This document shows positions 33,273 through 42,011 of a DNA stretch of 64,000 nucleotides, piece after piece. Position 1 is the stretch's first letter. Every line of letters begins with the position of its first letter. Location of the stretch: the NCBI GenBank assembly GCA_910584865.1, contig CAJUCE010000020.1:1-64000 (forward strand). Direction: 5' to 3'. The DNA comes from an uncultured Acetatifactor sp. (GTDB lineage Bacteria; Bacillota; Clostridia; Lachnospirales; Lachnospiraceae). The position numbers and the translations under genes are program-made. Below the pieces are notes generated by a model, which saw only the letters and a program-made list of their open reading frames with translations, did no database searches and was not told the origin of the DNA.

Positions 33273-34709
33273 TTATGCTATCAGATTTTTGTGGGAAAGC
33301 ATTACAACAGTCTCAATATTCGCAGTATGCGGAAACATATCAATACAGCACGCCCTCTCCACCGCATACCCAAACTTCCCAAATTCCACAATATCCCTCA
33401 CCAGGCTGGTAGGCTTGCAGGATATGTAAAGAATCCGGTCCACTCCATAGGAACCGATCTTCGACAGCGCCTTCGGATGTATCCCGTCCCTGGGCGGATC
33501 CAGGATAATAAGATCCGGTTTTTCCTCCACGGTGTCCAGTACCTTCAATACATCTCCCGCGATAAAGGTACAATTATCCAGCCCGTTTTCCTCCGCATTG
33601 CGCCTTGCGGCCCAAACTGCCTCCTCCACGATCTCCACCCCGATGACCCGGTCCGCTGCCGCCGCCAACATCTGTGCAATGGTTCCCGTGCCGCTGTAGA
33701 GATCGAATACTACTTTACCCTCCGCACCGTCCCCGCCCTCAGATACACCGACATATTCCCGCACAGTGTCATATAAAACCTCCGCCCCGCGGGTATTTGT
33801 CTGAAAGAACGAAAATATTGATATTTTAAACCGTAATCCGAGCAATTCTTCATAGAAGAAATTTTCTCCGTAAAGCATTTCCGTCCGGTCACTTTGTACC
33901 ACATCCGCCTTGGAGTCATTGACGATACGGGCAATCCCTGCAAAATGTCCGGCCAGTTTCCCGGTCCGTTCCAGTTCCAGCAATGTGTCACGAAATCCCC
34001 GGATCAGCGTCTCCTCCTGCACACCCCGAAGAGCTTGAGATGTAGTCACCAATGCCACCAGAATTTGCCCTGTATGTACTGCCTTCCGCACTACCAGATG
34101 GCGTAGATATCCTTCATGCCGCACTCTGTGATAGGGCCTGACCCCACTCTCCGCAGGATATGACGCAAAATACGCCCTTACCGCGCCCAAAATCAGCCGG
34201 TAATCCTGATCTACAATACAGCATTCCTCCGCATTTACCACATCATAAAAGCTGCCCCGCCTGTGCATGCCCAGCGACAATGGCCCGTCCTTCACTTCAT
34301 CTCCGAAAGTGAACTCCATCTTGTTGCGATAGCCGTATATTTCCGGACTGCCCTTGATTCCCTCCCAGCTCCAGGACTCCTTCTGTTCTTCCAGGCAGCG
34401 ATCCAGCAAACGCTTTACCTGGTCTTCTTTCATCCTGATCTGCTCCCCATAGGGCAGCGATAAATACATACATCCTCCGCACACACCAAAATGGGAACAC
34501 AGAGGCTCCATCTCCAAAGGTGCCTTTTCCAGCACCTCTAGGAGACGTCCCTCCGCCTTCCCGTTTTTCAGTTTATTGACGCAAAGCTTGATCTTCTGGC
34601 CGGGCAGGCTCATTTTTACGATAACGCTGCCTTCCTCTGTCCGGACAATGCCTTTGTTGGGGAAGTCCACACGTTCTACCGTAGCCTCATATACCTGTCC
34701 CTTCTTCAT
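33273..34709 (-). CDS. rlmD: 23S rRNA (uracil-5-)-methyltransferase, RlmD/TrmA family
   Basis: A 478-residue RNA m5U methyltransferase. An N-terminal TRAM domain (GQVYEATVERVDFPNKGIV) is followed by the iron-sulphur motif CSHFGVCGGC, the SAM-binding region VVFDLYSGTGTIAQMLA, LIILDPPRDG, and the catalytic Cys in ILYISCKPTSLVRDI. It uses S-adenosylmethionine to methylate a uridine in rRNA or tRNA; the exact target among RlmD/RlmCD/TrmA cannot be read directly. ATG 34709 follows AAGGAGAG, which overlaps the end of the preceding gene. Confidence 0.85.
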   Translation of the reverse strand: MKKGQVYEATVERVDFPNKGIVRTEEGSVIVKMSLPGQKIKLCVNKLKNGKAEGRLLEVLEKAPLEMEPLCSHFGVCGGCMYLSLPYGEQIRMKEDQVKRLLDRCLEEQKESWSWEGIKGSPEIYGYRNKMEFTFGDEVKDGPLSLGMHRRGSFYDVVNAEECCIVDQDYRLILGAVRAYFASYPAESGVRPYHRVRHEGYLRHLVVRKAVHTGQILVALVTTSQALRGVQEETLIRGFRDTLLELERTGKLAGHFAGIARIVNDSKADVVQSDRTEMLYGENFFYEELLGLRFKISIFSFFQTNTRGAEVLYDTVREYVGVSEGGDGAEGKVVFDLYSGTGTIAQMLAAAADRVIGVEIVEEAVWAARRNAEENGLDNCTFIAGDVLKVLDTVEEKPDLIILDPPRDGIHPKALSKIGSYGVDRILYISCKPTSLVRDIVEFGKFGYAVERACCIDMFPHTANIETVVMLSHKNLIA

Positions 34710-34713
34710 CCGA

Positions 34714-34986
34714 TTAGTTCTCTCCTTCATCTACGAAGAAGTCGTCTTCCTCATCTTCTGCTTCCTCGTCCTCGAATTCATCTTCAAACTCATCTTCGAA
34801 ATCTTCCAGGTAATGAGGATTTAGATAACGATACACTGCATAAGCAATGGCAGCCACTGCCGCAACGGCACCGATAATCGCCAGCACCCATACCACTTTC
34901 CGGCATGCTTTCTCTTCCTCTTCTTCCTTTCTCCCCAGCAGCTCGTTCAATCTTGCAATATCAAGCAGGTTCTCAATTTTACTCAT
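34714..34986 (-). CDS. Small membrane protein with acidic tail (DUF4366-like)
   Basis: A 90-residue protein. The N terminus (LLDIARLNELLGRKEEEEE) is helical and charged, then one membrane helix (VVWVLAIIGAVAAVAAIAYAV) and a very acidic tail of EDEFEDEFEDEEAE type. Similar small proteins occur next to RNA-modification genes in Lachnospiraceae, with unknown function. It ends four bases before the methyltransferase start and is likely co-transcribed with it. Confidence 0.7.
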   Translation of the reverse strand: MSKIENLLDIARLNELLGRKEEEEEKACRKVVWVLAIIGAVAAVAAIAYAVYRYLNPHYLEDFEDEFEDEFEDEEAEDEEDDFFVDEGEN

Positions 34987-35127
34987 AGGACTACCTCCAT
35001 ACCGGCAGATACTCTGCCATTTTTTATTTTTACATCTTATTAATCAGGCAGACAGGTACAGGAAATTTATCCCTGTCCACCTTTTCCATTATCCAAAATG
35101 TATTATATCATATTCAGGGCAAAAATA

Positions 35128-37500
35128 CTACAGTCTTTTCAATTTTGCAAAAGAAGCATACATAATTTTTTGACCTGCCTTGTCAAATTCCACCGTAATC
35201 TTATAATCCCTCGTCTCCCGTTCAATGTGAAGAACACTTCCCTCTCCATATTTAATGTGGGAAACCCGGTCTCCTTCACCGTAAGCAAGCGCTTCCGGAG
35301 CCTGATAAGACGCCCCTTTTGAAATCCCCGTCAATTGATTCAGACTGCTGATCCCCTTTGCAATGAAAGGCTTATCTGCTTTAATGGCAGCTTTCGGGCG
35401 CACGATGGCTTTCGGACGGTAGCCTGCGGTCTCCGTCCCGCTGTTTTTCCTCTCATCCGCTCCGAAGCTTCCCTCCGTTCTCATGGAAGGGATATCTCTC
35501 TCCGGCGTAATCTGCTTCTCCGCCTCCTGTCCGTCAGAAGACCAGGCATTGATTCTGCGCTTTGACTGGCCGATGCCTCTGTCCAGCAGCTTTACCGGGA
35601 TCTCGCCCACAAAACGGCTTACGGGATAATACTGGGTCTCCCCCCGGATCATCCGCATCCTGGCACAAGTCAATGTAAGCTCATCCTTCGCCCTGGTAAT
35701 CCCCACATAGGCCAGCCGGCGCTCCTCCTCCAATTCATCCGGATCTCCTGAACTCAGCGCCATATATCCCGGAAACAGGCCATCCTCCAATCCCGCAAGA
35801 TATACATGGGAAAATTCCAGTCCCTTGGCAGAGTGCAGCGTCATCAGGAGGACTCTGTTGTCATCGCCGTCTACATTGTCTATGTCAGCCACCAGCGCAA
35901 CCTCCTCCAGGAACTCCGTCAATGTAGGTTCCTCATGGGACTCCGTATAGCTGACCGCCTTGGAGATCAATTCGTCCACATTCCCGATCCGGTCTTCCCC
36001 GCCTTCCTCATCATAATCCATGAGATACTCGCCATAGGCAATCTGCTTCACCACTTCCTCAATCAGCTCCGCCACTGTCATATGATCCTGCATCTTCCGA
36101 AGTTTCCTGATCAATTCCACAAAGGATCGAATCTTGACAGACGTCCGTCCCAGACCATCAATCTCATCTGCCCGGACCAACGCCTCAAAAAAGCCGATTC
36201 CATACAAATCCGCAAAATCCGCTATCTTCTCCAGTGTGGTATTGCCGATCCCCCTCTTGGGCACATTGAGAATCCTTCTCACCGCCACGTCGTCCCGTCC
36301 CGTATCTATGGTCTTCAGATACGCCAGAATATCCTTGATCTCCATCCTGGAATAGAAGTTCGTGCCTCCCACCACATTGTAGGGCACCCCCTCCATAATC
36401 ATCCGCTCTTCCAGCAGACGGGCCTGTGCATTGGTTCGGAACAATATCGCACAATCTCTGTATTCCGCTCCCTCCTTCGCCACCTTTCCGACGATATCAT
36501 CCGCTATATATTCCGCCTCCTCATAAGCGCTGTCAAACTGACGGAAACGCACAGGGACACCGCCTGTTCTGCCGGTCCACAGAGACTTCTCCTTCCTGCC
36601 TGTATTATTGCGGATCACTGCATTGGCCGCATCCAATATAGCCTGTGTGGAACGATAGTTCTGCTCCAGTTTGATAGACACCGCCTCTGGAAAATACTTT
36701 TCAAAGTCCAGAATATTTCTGATATTGGCTCCTCTGAACTTGTAAATGGACTGATCATCGTCTCCCACTACGCAGATATTGCGGTATTTCTGTGCCAGCA
36801 GCCGCACCAGTTCAAACTGAGCCGTGTTGGTGTCCTGATACTCATCCACCATGATATACTGAAAACGCTCTTGATAAGACTCCAGCACCTCCCGGCAATT
36901 CTGAAACAATTCCACAGTCTTCACGATAATATCATCAAAATCCAGGGCATTGTTGGCTCTCAATGTCTCCTGGTATTCCCTGTAGACCTTCGCCTGAACG
37001 GATCGGTTGAAATCCGCCGCGGCCTCCCTCTCAAAAGCAGCTACGGTCACCAGTTCATCTTTGGCCGAAGAGATTGCATTCAGCATCGTCCTCTCTTTAT
37101 ACATTTTCGGATCCAGATTCAGACGCTTTAAAACGCCCTTCATCACAGTCTTTTGATCGTCTCCGTCATAAATCGTAAAATTACGGTCAAAGCCGATCCG
37201 GTCAATATGACGCCTTAAAATGCGCACACATGCGGAATGAAATGTGGATACCCAGACTTGATCCGCTCCAAAGCCCGCCAGCTTGTCCACCCTCTCCCGC
37301 ATCTCTCCCGCCGCTTTATTTGTGAAGGTGATCGCCAGGATATTCCAGGGCTTGATCCCTATCTCGTCGATCAGATAGGCAATGCGGTGTGTCAGAACGC
37401 GTGTCTTGCCGCTCCCGGCGCCGGCCAGGAGCAGCACCGGTCCCTCCGTCTGCAGCACCGCTTCCTTTTGCTCTTTATTCAGTGTATCATATATACTCAT
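35128..37500 (-). CDS. pcrA: ATP-dependent DNA helicase PcrA (UvrD/Rep family)
   Basis: A 790-residue SF1A helicase. Q motif LNKEQKEAVLQTEGPVLLLA, Walker A AGAGSGKTRVLTHR, motif II VDEYQDTNTAQFELV, motif III VGDDDQSIYKFRGA, and QNYRST and VYLAGLEDGLFP in domain 2. The C-terminal Tudor-like domain (GDRVSHIKYGEGSVLHIE) is typical of PcrA and binds RNA polymerase. It acts in repair, replication restart and removal of RecA filaments. I chose ATG 37500, preceded by AAGGGGGAT, over an upstream extension of about 30 residues that lacks helicase character. Confidence 0.93.
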   Translation of the reverse strand: MSIYDTLNKEQKEAVLQTEGPVLLLAGAGSGKTRVLTHRIAYLIDEIGIKPWNILAITFTNKAAGEMRERVDKLAGFGADQVWVSTFHSACVRILRRHIDRIGFDRNFTIYDGDDQKTVMKGVLKRLNLDPKMYKERTMLNAISSAKDELVTVAAFEREAAADFNRSVQAKVYREYQETLRANNALDFDDIIVKTVELFQNCREVLESYQERFQYIMVDEYQDTNTAQFELVRLLAQKYRNICVVGDDDQSIYKFRGANIRNILDFEKYFPEAVSIKLEQNYRSTQAILDAANAVIRNNTGRKEKSLWTGRTGGVPVRFRQFDSAYEEAEYIADDIVGKVAKEGAEYRDCAILFRTNAQARLLEERMIMEGVPYNVVGGTNFYSRMEIKDILAYLKTIDTGRDDVAVRRILNVPKRGIGNTTLEKIADFADLYGIGFFEALVRADEIDGLGRTSVKIRSFVELIRKLRKMQDHMTVAELIEEVVKQIAYGEYLMDYDEEGGEDRIGNVDELISKAVSYTESHEEPTLTEFLEEVALVADIDNVDGDDNRVLLMTLHSAKGLEFSHVYLAGLEDGLFPGYMALSSGDPDELEEERRLAYVGITRAKDELTLTCARMRMIRGETQYYPVSRFVGEIPVKLLDRGIGQSKRRINAWSSDGQEAEKQITPERDIPSMRTEGSFGADERKNSGTETAGYRPKAIVRPKAAIKADKPFIAKGISSLNQLTGISKGASYQAPEALAYGEGDRVSHIKYGEGSVLHIERETRDYKITVEFDKAGQKIMYASFAKLKRL

Positions 37501-37558
37501 GTATCCCCCTTCTGATCCCGGCCCCGTTTCAGACGCTTTCTTCTTTCGACGGCCTGTC

Positions 37559-38908
37559 TCACCTGATCCTGTCTCTCTCGTCAAAGACATCTCCGCATTC
37601 AGGGCAGAATTTGGGCGGATGAGCGGGATCTTCCGGCTCCCATCCGCATTTATCGCAGCGATACAGAGGGGCTCCCTCCGGCCTCTTTGCGCCGCAGTTC
37701 GTACAGAATTTCCCCTGGTTTACGGTTCCGCAGCCGCAGGTCCATCCTGCCTCGGCCGGCTTCGGGCTTCCGCACTCCATACAGAATTTTCCCCTGTTAT
37801 CCCGATGGCCGCATTTGCAGGTCCATCCCAAAACAGGCGCCTGGTTCTCCTGACGGACGCTCTGTCCCCCACCGTTCCCATTTTGCTTCCCGGCCGCCTG
37901 TGCAGCTCCCATTGCAAAGAGAGACGCCGCATCCATTCCGCCTGCCCCGCTGGCCATATTCATCCCCGCAAATGCCATCATTGGGCCGGCCGATGTATTG
38001 GAAGCCGCCGCTTTCATGGCATCCGCCTGAGCGCCTACCAGTGTAGCCGCCGCCATATTTGCATTCCGCAATGTGGCCGTGGTCTGCAGCTCGCTGATCT
38101 TTTTAGAGATATCCTCCGGCATGGACGGCGGATTCATAGTCATACTGACGATGACGATTCCTCTCATTTTCGCCCACTTTTCCGAGAGCTCTGCATTAAC
38201 GGCATCCACCAGCTCCGTCACATGATAAGGAATATCGGATACGCGTACACGGAGTCTGCTGATCCTTCCCAATGCCGGCTGCATCGCAGTCATTAGTTCC
38301 GCCTTCATCTGATTCAAAATCTCACTGCGCTGATAGCTGTCCGCTACATTTCCGCACACATTCTGATAAAAAAGCAGCGGATCCATTATCTTGAAGGAAT
38401 AGGAACCGTTACAGCGAATACTCACATCCATATCCAGACCGATATTATCGTCTATGTAACGAAAGGGAATGGGTGTAGCAGTCCCATAGAGATTGTTGAG
38501 AATTTCCTTTGTATTAAAGAAATAAACTCTCTGATCTTTCCCTGTATTCCCTCCGAATGCGATACGCTTTCCGATCATCTGAAAGGTATTTTTTATATTT
38601 TCTCCCAGATCTCCGTAGAACAGGCTCGGCTCCGTAGAATCGTCATAGACAAATTCACCGGCCTCCGCACAGAATTCCACCACCGCTCCCTGCTCCACAA
38701 TGATCATACACTGCCCTTCGTTGACAGCCACAATGGAGCCGTTTGATATGATATTGTCTGTTCCCTTATTGTTTCCCCGGCCGCCGGCTTTCTTCTTTCC
38801 CTTAGCCACCAAAATATCATTTGACAGAGAATCACAATAGAAAAACTCTCTCCACTGATCTGCCAGCATCGAGCTGACAGCATCCTTTGCCGCTCTTATT
38901 AATCCCAT
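37559..38908 (-). CDS. SPFH domain protein with three C-terminal zinc ribbons
   Basis: A 449-residue protein starting MGLIRAAKDAVSSMLADQWR, of the SPFH/virion-core-protein-like (YdjI) family. The SPFH region spans about residues 20-300. An Ala/Met/Gly-rich linker follows, then three zinc ribbons: WTCKCGHRDNRGKFCMECG, WTCGCGTVNQGKFCTNCG, and YRCDKCGWEPEDPAHPPKFC. It likely forms membrane-associated assemblies; in Bacillus the homologue YdjI recruits the phage-shock protein PspA homologue. GGAGG precedes the ATG. It is divergent from an HTH gene, with good promoters for both in the intervening 167 bp. Confidence 0.8.
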   Translation of the reverse strand: MGLIRAAKDAVSSMLADQWREFFYCDSLSNDILVAKGKKKAGGRGNNKGTDNIISNGSIVAVNEGQCMIIVEQGAVVEFCAEAGEFVYDDSTEPSLFYGDLGENIKNTFQMIGKRIAFGGNTGKDQRVYFFNTKEILNNLYGTATPIPFRYIDDNIGLDMDVSIRCNGSYSFKIMDPLLFYQNVCGNVADSYQRSEILNQMKAELMTAMQPALGRISRLRVRVSDIPYHVTELVDAVNAELSEKWAKMRGIVIVSMTMNPPSMPEDISKKISELQTTATLRNANMAAATLVGAQADAMKAAASNTSAGPMMAFAGMNMASGAGGMDAASLFAMGAAQAAGKQNGNGGGQSVRQENQAPVLGWTCKCGHRDNRGKFCMECGSPKPAEAGWTCGCGTVNQGKFCTNCGAKRPEGAPLYRCDKCGWEPEDPAHPPKFCPECGDVFDERDRIR

Positions 38909-38948
38909 TTGCTCATCCTCCGGTTCTTGAAATTTATTCACTTTTTCT

Positions 38949-38977
38949 ATTTTATCAAATTTTATCGATTCTCTCAA
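38949..38977 (-). promoter_or_regulatory. Promoter of the SPFH gene
   Basis: TTGAGA (38972-38977), a 17-bp spacer and TAAAAT (38949-38954) read toward the SPFH gene, 40 bp from its start. Confidence 0.65.
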
Positions 38978-38996
38978 CCGCTTTTGCGAAATATTC

Positions 38997-39025
38997 TTTA
39001 CAAATGGAATCTTTTCTACTAAACT
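38997..39025 (+). promoter_or_regulatory. Promoter of the HTH gene
   Basis: TTTACA (38997-39002), a 17-bp spacer and TAAACT (39020-39025) read toward the HTH gene at 39076. Confidence 0.6.
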
Positions 39026-39075
39026 GTAGAAGGGGAATCCAAAAAATCATTTTAAAGTAAAGGAATGGGATCTAT

Positions 39076-39561
39076 ATGGGTAAGAAAGCAACAAAAGCTG
39101 CCGACAATATGTATTATCTGGCACGTTCAGAGGCTGCAGAACAAAATCCTGCCTTCTCAAGCCGTGAAAAAGCCGCCGAAATCATAGGAATAGACCGCAC
39201 CAGACTGGCGCGTATCGAGTTGGACACCATCTCTCCCTATCCGGAGGAAGTCCGTGCAATGGCGCTCGCCTATAATGTACCGGAGCTCTGCAATGCATAC
39301 TGTGCAAAGGAATGTCCTCTGGGAAAAAATACGGTACGGGAAGTTACGATCGACGATTTTGACAGGCTTGCACTGAAGGTGCTCGGTTCCCTCAAAGATA
39401 TCGATTCCCTGCGCGCCTCTCTCATCGCCATTTCGGAGGACGGCGTCATCGAAGAAAGCGAACGCCCCGCCTTTCAGAAGATACTGGATTCGCTGGAAAA
39501 AATCAGCACCAATGCCAAAGCGCTGCAGCTCTGGGCCCTCAAAAATATCCGGATGAAGTAA
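39076..39561 (+). CDS. XRE-type HTH regulator
   Basis: A 161-residue protein. The N-terminal HTH includes SSREKAAEIIGIDRTRLARIELDTISPYPEEVRAMALAYN, a full Cro/CI-type fold. A Cys cluster follows (NAYCAKECPLG), then a helical C-terminal half (LKDIDSLRASLIAISEDGVI). The Cys pattern suggests a metal or redox input but is not proof. It is divergent from the SPFH gene and may control it. AAAGGAATGGGAT lies before the ATG. Confidence 0.75.
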   Translation: MGKKATKAADNMYYLARSEAAEQNPAFSSREKAAEIIGIDRTRLARIELDTISPYPEEVRAMALAYNVPELCNAYCAKECPLGKNTVREVTIDDFDRLALKVLGSLKDIDSLRASLIAISEDGVIEESERPAFQKILDSLEKISTNAKALQLWALKNIRMK

Positions 39562-39579
39562 TTCCTTTCTGTAAAACAA

Positions 39580-39626
39580 CGCCCCCGGATCCCGCTCTCC
39601 GATCAGATCAGCGGTTCCAAGGGGCG
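39580..39626 (-). terminator. Terminator of the substrate-binding protein gene
   Basis: A hairpin with CGCCCC/GGGGCG outer pairs and further pairing inside (GGA/TCC, GCT/AGC), followed in the leftward direction by TTGTTTTA. It lies between two converging genes. Confidence 0.6.
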
Positions 39627-39648
39627 CTGCGGCCTACTTTAGTACGGT

Positions 39649-40665
39649 TTACTTCGAAGCCTCCTCGGCATAGGTGGTAGTCACCAGATCTCCGTAAGGT
39701 ACCCGTTCTGTCAGCACCCCTGAATCCTCCAATATATTTTGAAGCAACGTAAAGGAATCCTCCTCAAAAATCAGGTTTTCTTTCCATGTATCCTGTTCAT
39801 GATAGCGCTCTACAATCTTCGTAAGCGTCTCCATATCTGTCTCCGGAAATTGAGGCGAAATTGCTTTTGCAATATCTTCCGGACTGTGATCGCGCACATA
39901 ATCCATTCCCTTCTGCAGCGCATTGGTGAAAGACTGTATGATTGCGCCGTTTTTTTCCAAATAGCTCTTTTTCGCCGAGAAGGATGTATATGGTACATAA
40001 CCGGAATCCCTGCCAAGGGATGCCACTACATATCCCTCCCCCTTCTGCTCTAGAGAGGTGGCGTGAGGTTCGAATTCTACGGTAAAATCCCCCTGTCCCC
40101 CCGAAAAAGCCGCTGCCGTGGATCCAAAGTCAATACTCTGGTCAATATTCACCTGCGCGGGATCGATGCCGTTTTTGGTCAAAATATATTCGAATACCAT
40201 CTCCGGCATACCGCCTGCGCGGCCGCCCAAAACATTTTTCCCGATCAGCATATCCCAGGAAAAATCTTCCACCGGCTCCCGGGCCACAAGGAAATTACCC
40301 GCTCTCTGTGTCAGCTGGGCAAAATTCACCGCGTAATCCTCTGTCCCGCCTGTATAGGTATAAATCGTACTCTCACAGCCCATGAAACCTATGTCGGCCT
40401 CACCGGTAAGCACCGCCGTCATCGTCTTGTCAGCACCGAACCCTGTGACCAGAGTCAGATCAATTCCTTCCTCTTTGAAATATCCTTCCTCAATGGCCAC
40501 ATACATGGGTGCATAAAAAATAGAATGTGCAACCTCATTCAATACCACTTTTGTCCCGCCCTCTTTGGGCGTACTTTCTTTCTCTCCGCATCCGGTTGCA
40601 CATAGAACCGTCATCAGCGCAGCCAAACATATCGCCGTTGCCTTTTTTAAGGTTCCCCTTTTCAT
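39649..40665 (-). CDS. ABC transporter substrate-binding lipoprotein (NMT1/THI5-like)
   Basis: A 338-residue lipoprotein. The signal ends in the lipobox LCATGC. The mature part has NMT1/SsuA-like features: VVLNEVAHSIFYAPMYVAIEEGYFKEEGI, LTGEADIGFMGCESTIYTY, and DFTVEFEPHATSLEQKG. Such proteins bind small organic molecules such as pyrimidine precursors of thiamine, sulfonates, nitrate or riboflavin. No permease or ATPase gene is adjacent, so it works with a distant transporter or is an orphan. GGAGG precedes the ATG. Confidence 0.85.
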   Translation of the reverse strand: MKRGTLKKATAICLAALMTVLCATGCGEKESTPKEGGTKVVLNEVAHSIFYAPMYVAIEEGYFKEEGIDLTLVTGFGADKTMTAVLTGEADIGFMGCESTIYTYTGGTEDYAVNFAQLTQRAGNFLVAREPVEDFSWDMLIGKNVLGGRAGGMPEMVFEYILTKNGIDPAQVNIDQSIDFGSTAAAFSGGQGDFTVEFEPHATSLEQKGEGYVVASLGRDSGYVPYTSFSAKKSYLEKNGAIIQSFTNALQKGMDYVRDHSPEDIAKAISPQFPETDMETLTKIVERYHEQDTWKENLIFEEDSFTLLQNILEDSGVLTERVPYGDLVTTTYAEEASK

Positions 40666-40736
40666 AAATACCTCCTAGGATTTAATACCCTATCATATGA
40701 AAAGAGGCTTATCCCTGTTCCAAAAACGCATCTATT

Positions 40737-41381
40737 TCATTCTTCCGGCTTATCTGTTTTGGAATTTTTCTTTTTTACATCCGCCTTCCCCGGCGCCCTT
40801 AACTCATCGATCATTTTTTCGATCATCAGCTTCTTCAGATATACGTCAAAGCTCAGTGTACAGATAAAAGCGAATTTCCTCAGAAAATCGGCATCTCCCT
40901 CCGACGCATCCGTAAAGGTTTTCTGAGCCGCCGCATATTTCTCCCTCACATCTGCTTTCAGTGCCTGCATCTGATTCTCCGCCATGCCGAATGCTTCTCT
41001 GTAGACGCTTTCCAGATTAAAAGCTTCGCCGTTCTTGAAAAAGCGTTCCGTAATAGGCCCCAGCAGTTTCTGTATATCGCTGATCGACAGAATGCCCTTG
41101 TAATAATAGATAAAAATTAAAAGCAGTACATGCTCTTTGGAATATTTTTTCTTTACCGGAGGCGGCAATAGATCGTTCTTTGCATAATTATTGATCATGG
41201 TCTTGGTCAAAATCTTATCTTCCCCGGGATTCCTGGCCGTCGAATGCAGATGGCTGTCCATAAAAGTCGTAATCTGATCCATATACAGATCAATATTGGG
41301 GATATCTTCCGGGCTGATAAACCGCACCCTGTCCAGACTGGTCAAGATACTGTTAAGTAAATCATTGTTATCAATCGTCAT
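40737..41381 (-). CDS. DUF1836 family protein
   Basis: A 214-residue protein of DUF1836, widespread in Clostridia and lactobacilli. Recognisable segments are DQITTFMDSHL, LTKTMINNYAKNDLLPPPVKKKYSKEHV (which resembles a MerR-like HTH with a Y-S-K-E-H wing) and LLLIFIYYYKGILSISDIQKLL. A DNA-binding role is plausible but not proven. A lysine-rich tail follows. It is divergent from yerC. Its promoter contains the palindrome TAGTATTCAATACTA. Confidence 0.75.
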   Translation of the reverse strand: MTIDNNDLLNSILTSLDRVRFISPEDIPNIDLYMDQITTFMDSHLHSTARNPGEDKILTKTMINNYAKNDLLPPPVKKKYSKEHVLLLIFIYYYKGILSISDIQKLLGPITERFFKNGEAFNLESVYREAFGMAENQMQALKADVREKYAAAQKTFTDASEGDADFLRKFAFICTLSFDVYLKKLMIEKMIDELRAPGKADVKKKNSKTDKPEE

Positions 41382-41432
41382 ATGTCATTTTCCTTTTCTT
41401 CAAAAACGCAGAAAATTTGTGGTATTAGCTCT

Positions 41433-41461
41433 ATTATATAGTATTCAATACTACATGACAA
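41433..41461 (-). promoter_or_regulatory. Promoter of DUF1836 gene with internal palindrome
   Basis: TTGTCA (41456-41461), a 17-bp spacer and TATAAT (41433-41438). The 15-bp palindrome TAGTATTCAATACTA (41439-41453) fills the spacer and is well placed for repression. Confidence 0.6.
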
Positions 41462-41511
41462 TATTTACTTTTCATTTTCGCATATTTTTTATGTTACTTC
41501 TCCTCGCTGTA

Positions 41512-41566
41512 TTTACTTTGCGACTTTAATATGGTAAAATATTGACTCAGAAAAGAACTGAGTCAA
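41512..41566 (+). promoter_or_regulatory. yerC promoter with TTGACTCA-n9-TGAGTCAA operator
   Basis: TTTACT (41512-41517), a 17-bp spacer and TAAAAT (41535-41540), immediately followed by a 25-bp palindrome TTGACTCA-N9-TGAGTCAA (41542-41566) over the transcription start. The same -10 context and palindrome recur at 43345-43399 for the M23/bactofilin operon. Confidence 0.75.
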
Positions 41567-41598
41567 CAAGGCAAAAACATCCAGAAAGGTATTTTTCA

Positions 41599-41907
41599 AT
41601 GAATAAGAATATCAAAAATAACACTGCCGATTCCCTTTTTGACGCGATTCTCTGTCTAAAGAATCGTGACGAATGCCATAAATTTTTCGAAGATTTATGC
41701 ACAGTCAACGAGCTTAATTCCATGTCACAGCGTTTTGAAGTAGCCGTTATGCTGAGAAATCATTGTACTTATCTTGAAATTGCTGAAAAAACCGGGGCTT
41801 CCACTGCTACAATCAGCCGTGTCAACAGATCCCTGAACTACGGAAAAGACGGCTATGAAATCATTTTTCAGCGCATGACTGACCCGCAAAATCCTCAGAG
41901 TGATTAA
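41599..41907 (+). CDS. yerC: YerC/YecD family TrpR-related protein
   Basis: A 102-residue DNA-binding protein of the TrpR-related YerC family. The body is DSLFDAILCLKNRDECHKFFEDLCTVNELNSMSQRFEVAVML, with the HTH in YLEIAEKTGASTATISRVNR and then SLNYGKDGYE. TrpR-like dimers bind short palindromes. The target and ligand of YerC are not established. Here its promoter carries a palindrome also found ahead of the nearby M23/bactofilin operon, so autoregulation and control of that operon are reasonable inferences. AAAGG lies upstream of ATG 41599. Confidence 0.85.
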   Translation: MNKNIKNNTADSLFDAILCLKNRDECHKFFEDLCTVNELNSMSQRFEVAVMLRNHCTYLEIAEKTGASTATISRVNRSLNYGKDGYEIIFQRMTDPQNPQSD

Positions 41908-41947
41908 GGCGGCAGATATCACAGATGCGGTATTCTGGCAATAAGTC

Positions 41948-41983
41948 AAAAGCAGGAATACCGCATCCGGCAAACCTGCTTTT
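41948..41983. terminator. Bidirectional terminator between yerC and bactofilin genes
   Basis: AAAAGCAGG (41948-41956) pairs with CCTGCTTTT (41975-41983), with T runs in both directions. An overlapping larger stem, GATGCGGTATTC/GAATACCGCATC (41924-41935, 41956-41967), competes with it. Confidence 0.7.
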
Positions 41984-42011
41984 CTTATGTAAATATCATT
42001 TCTTTTTTTAT

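Noticed and set aside
35806..37131. Long open frame on the plus strand
   Set aside because: It lies wholly opposite the pcrA gene and reads as a complement of helicase codons.
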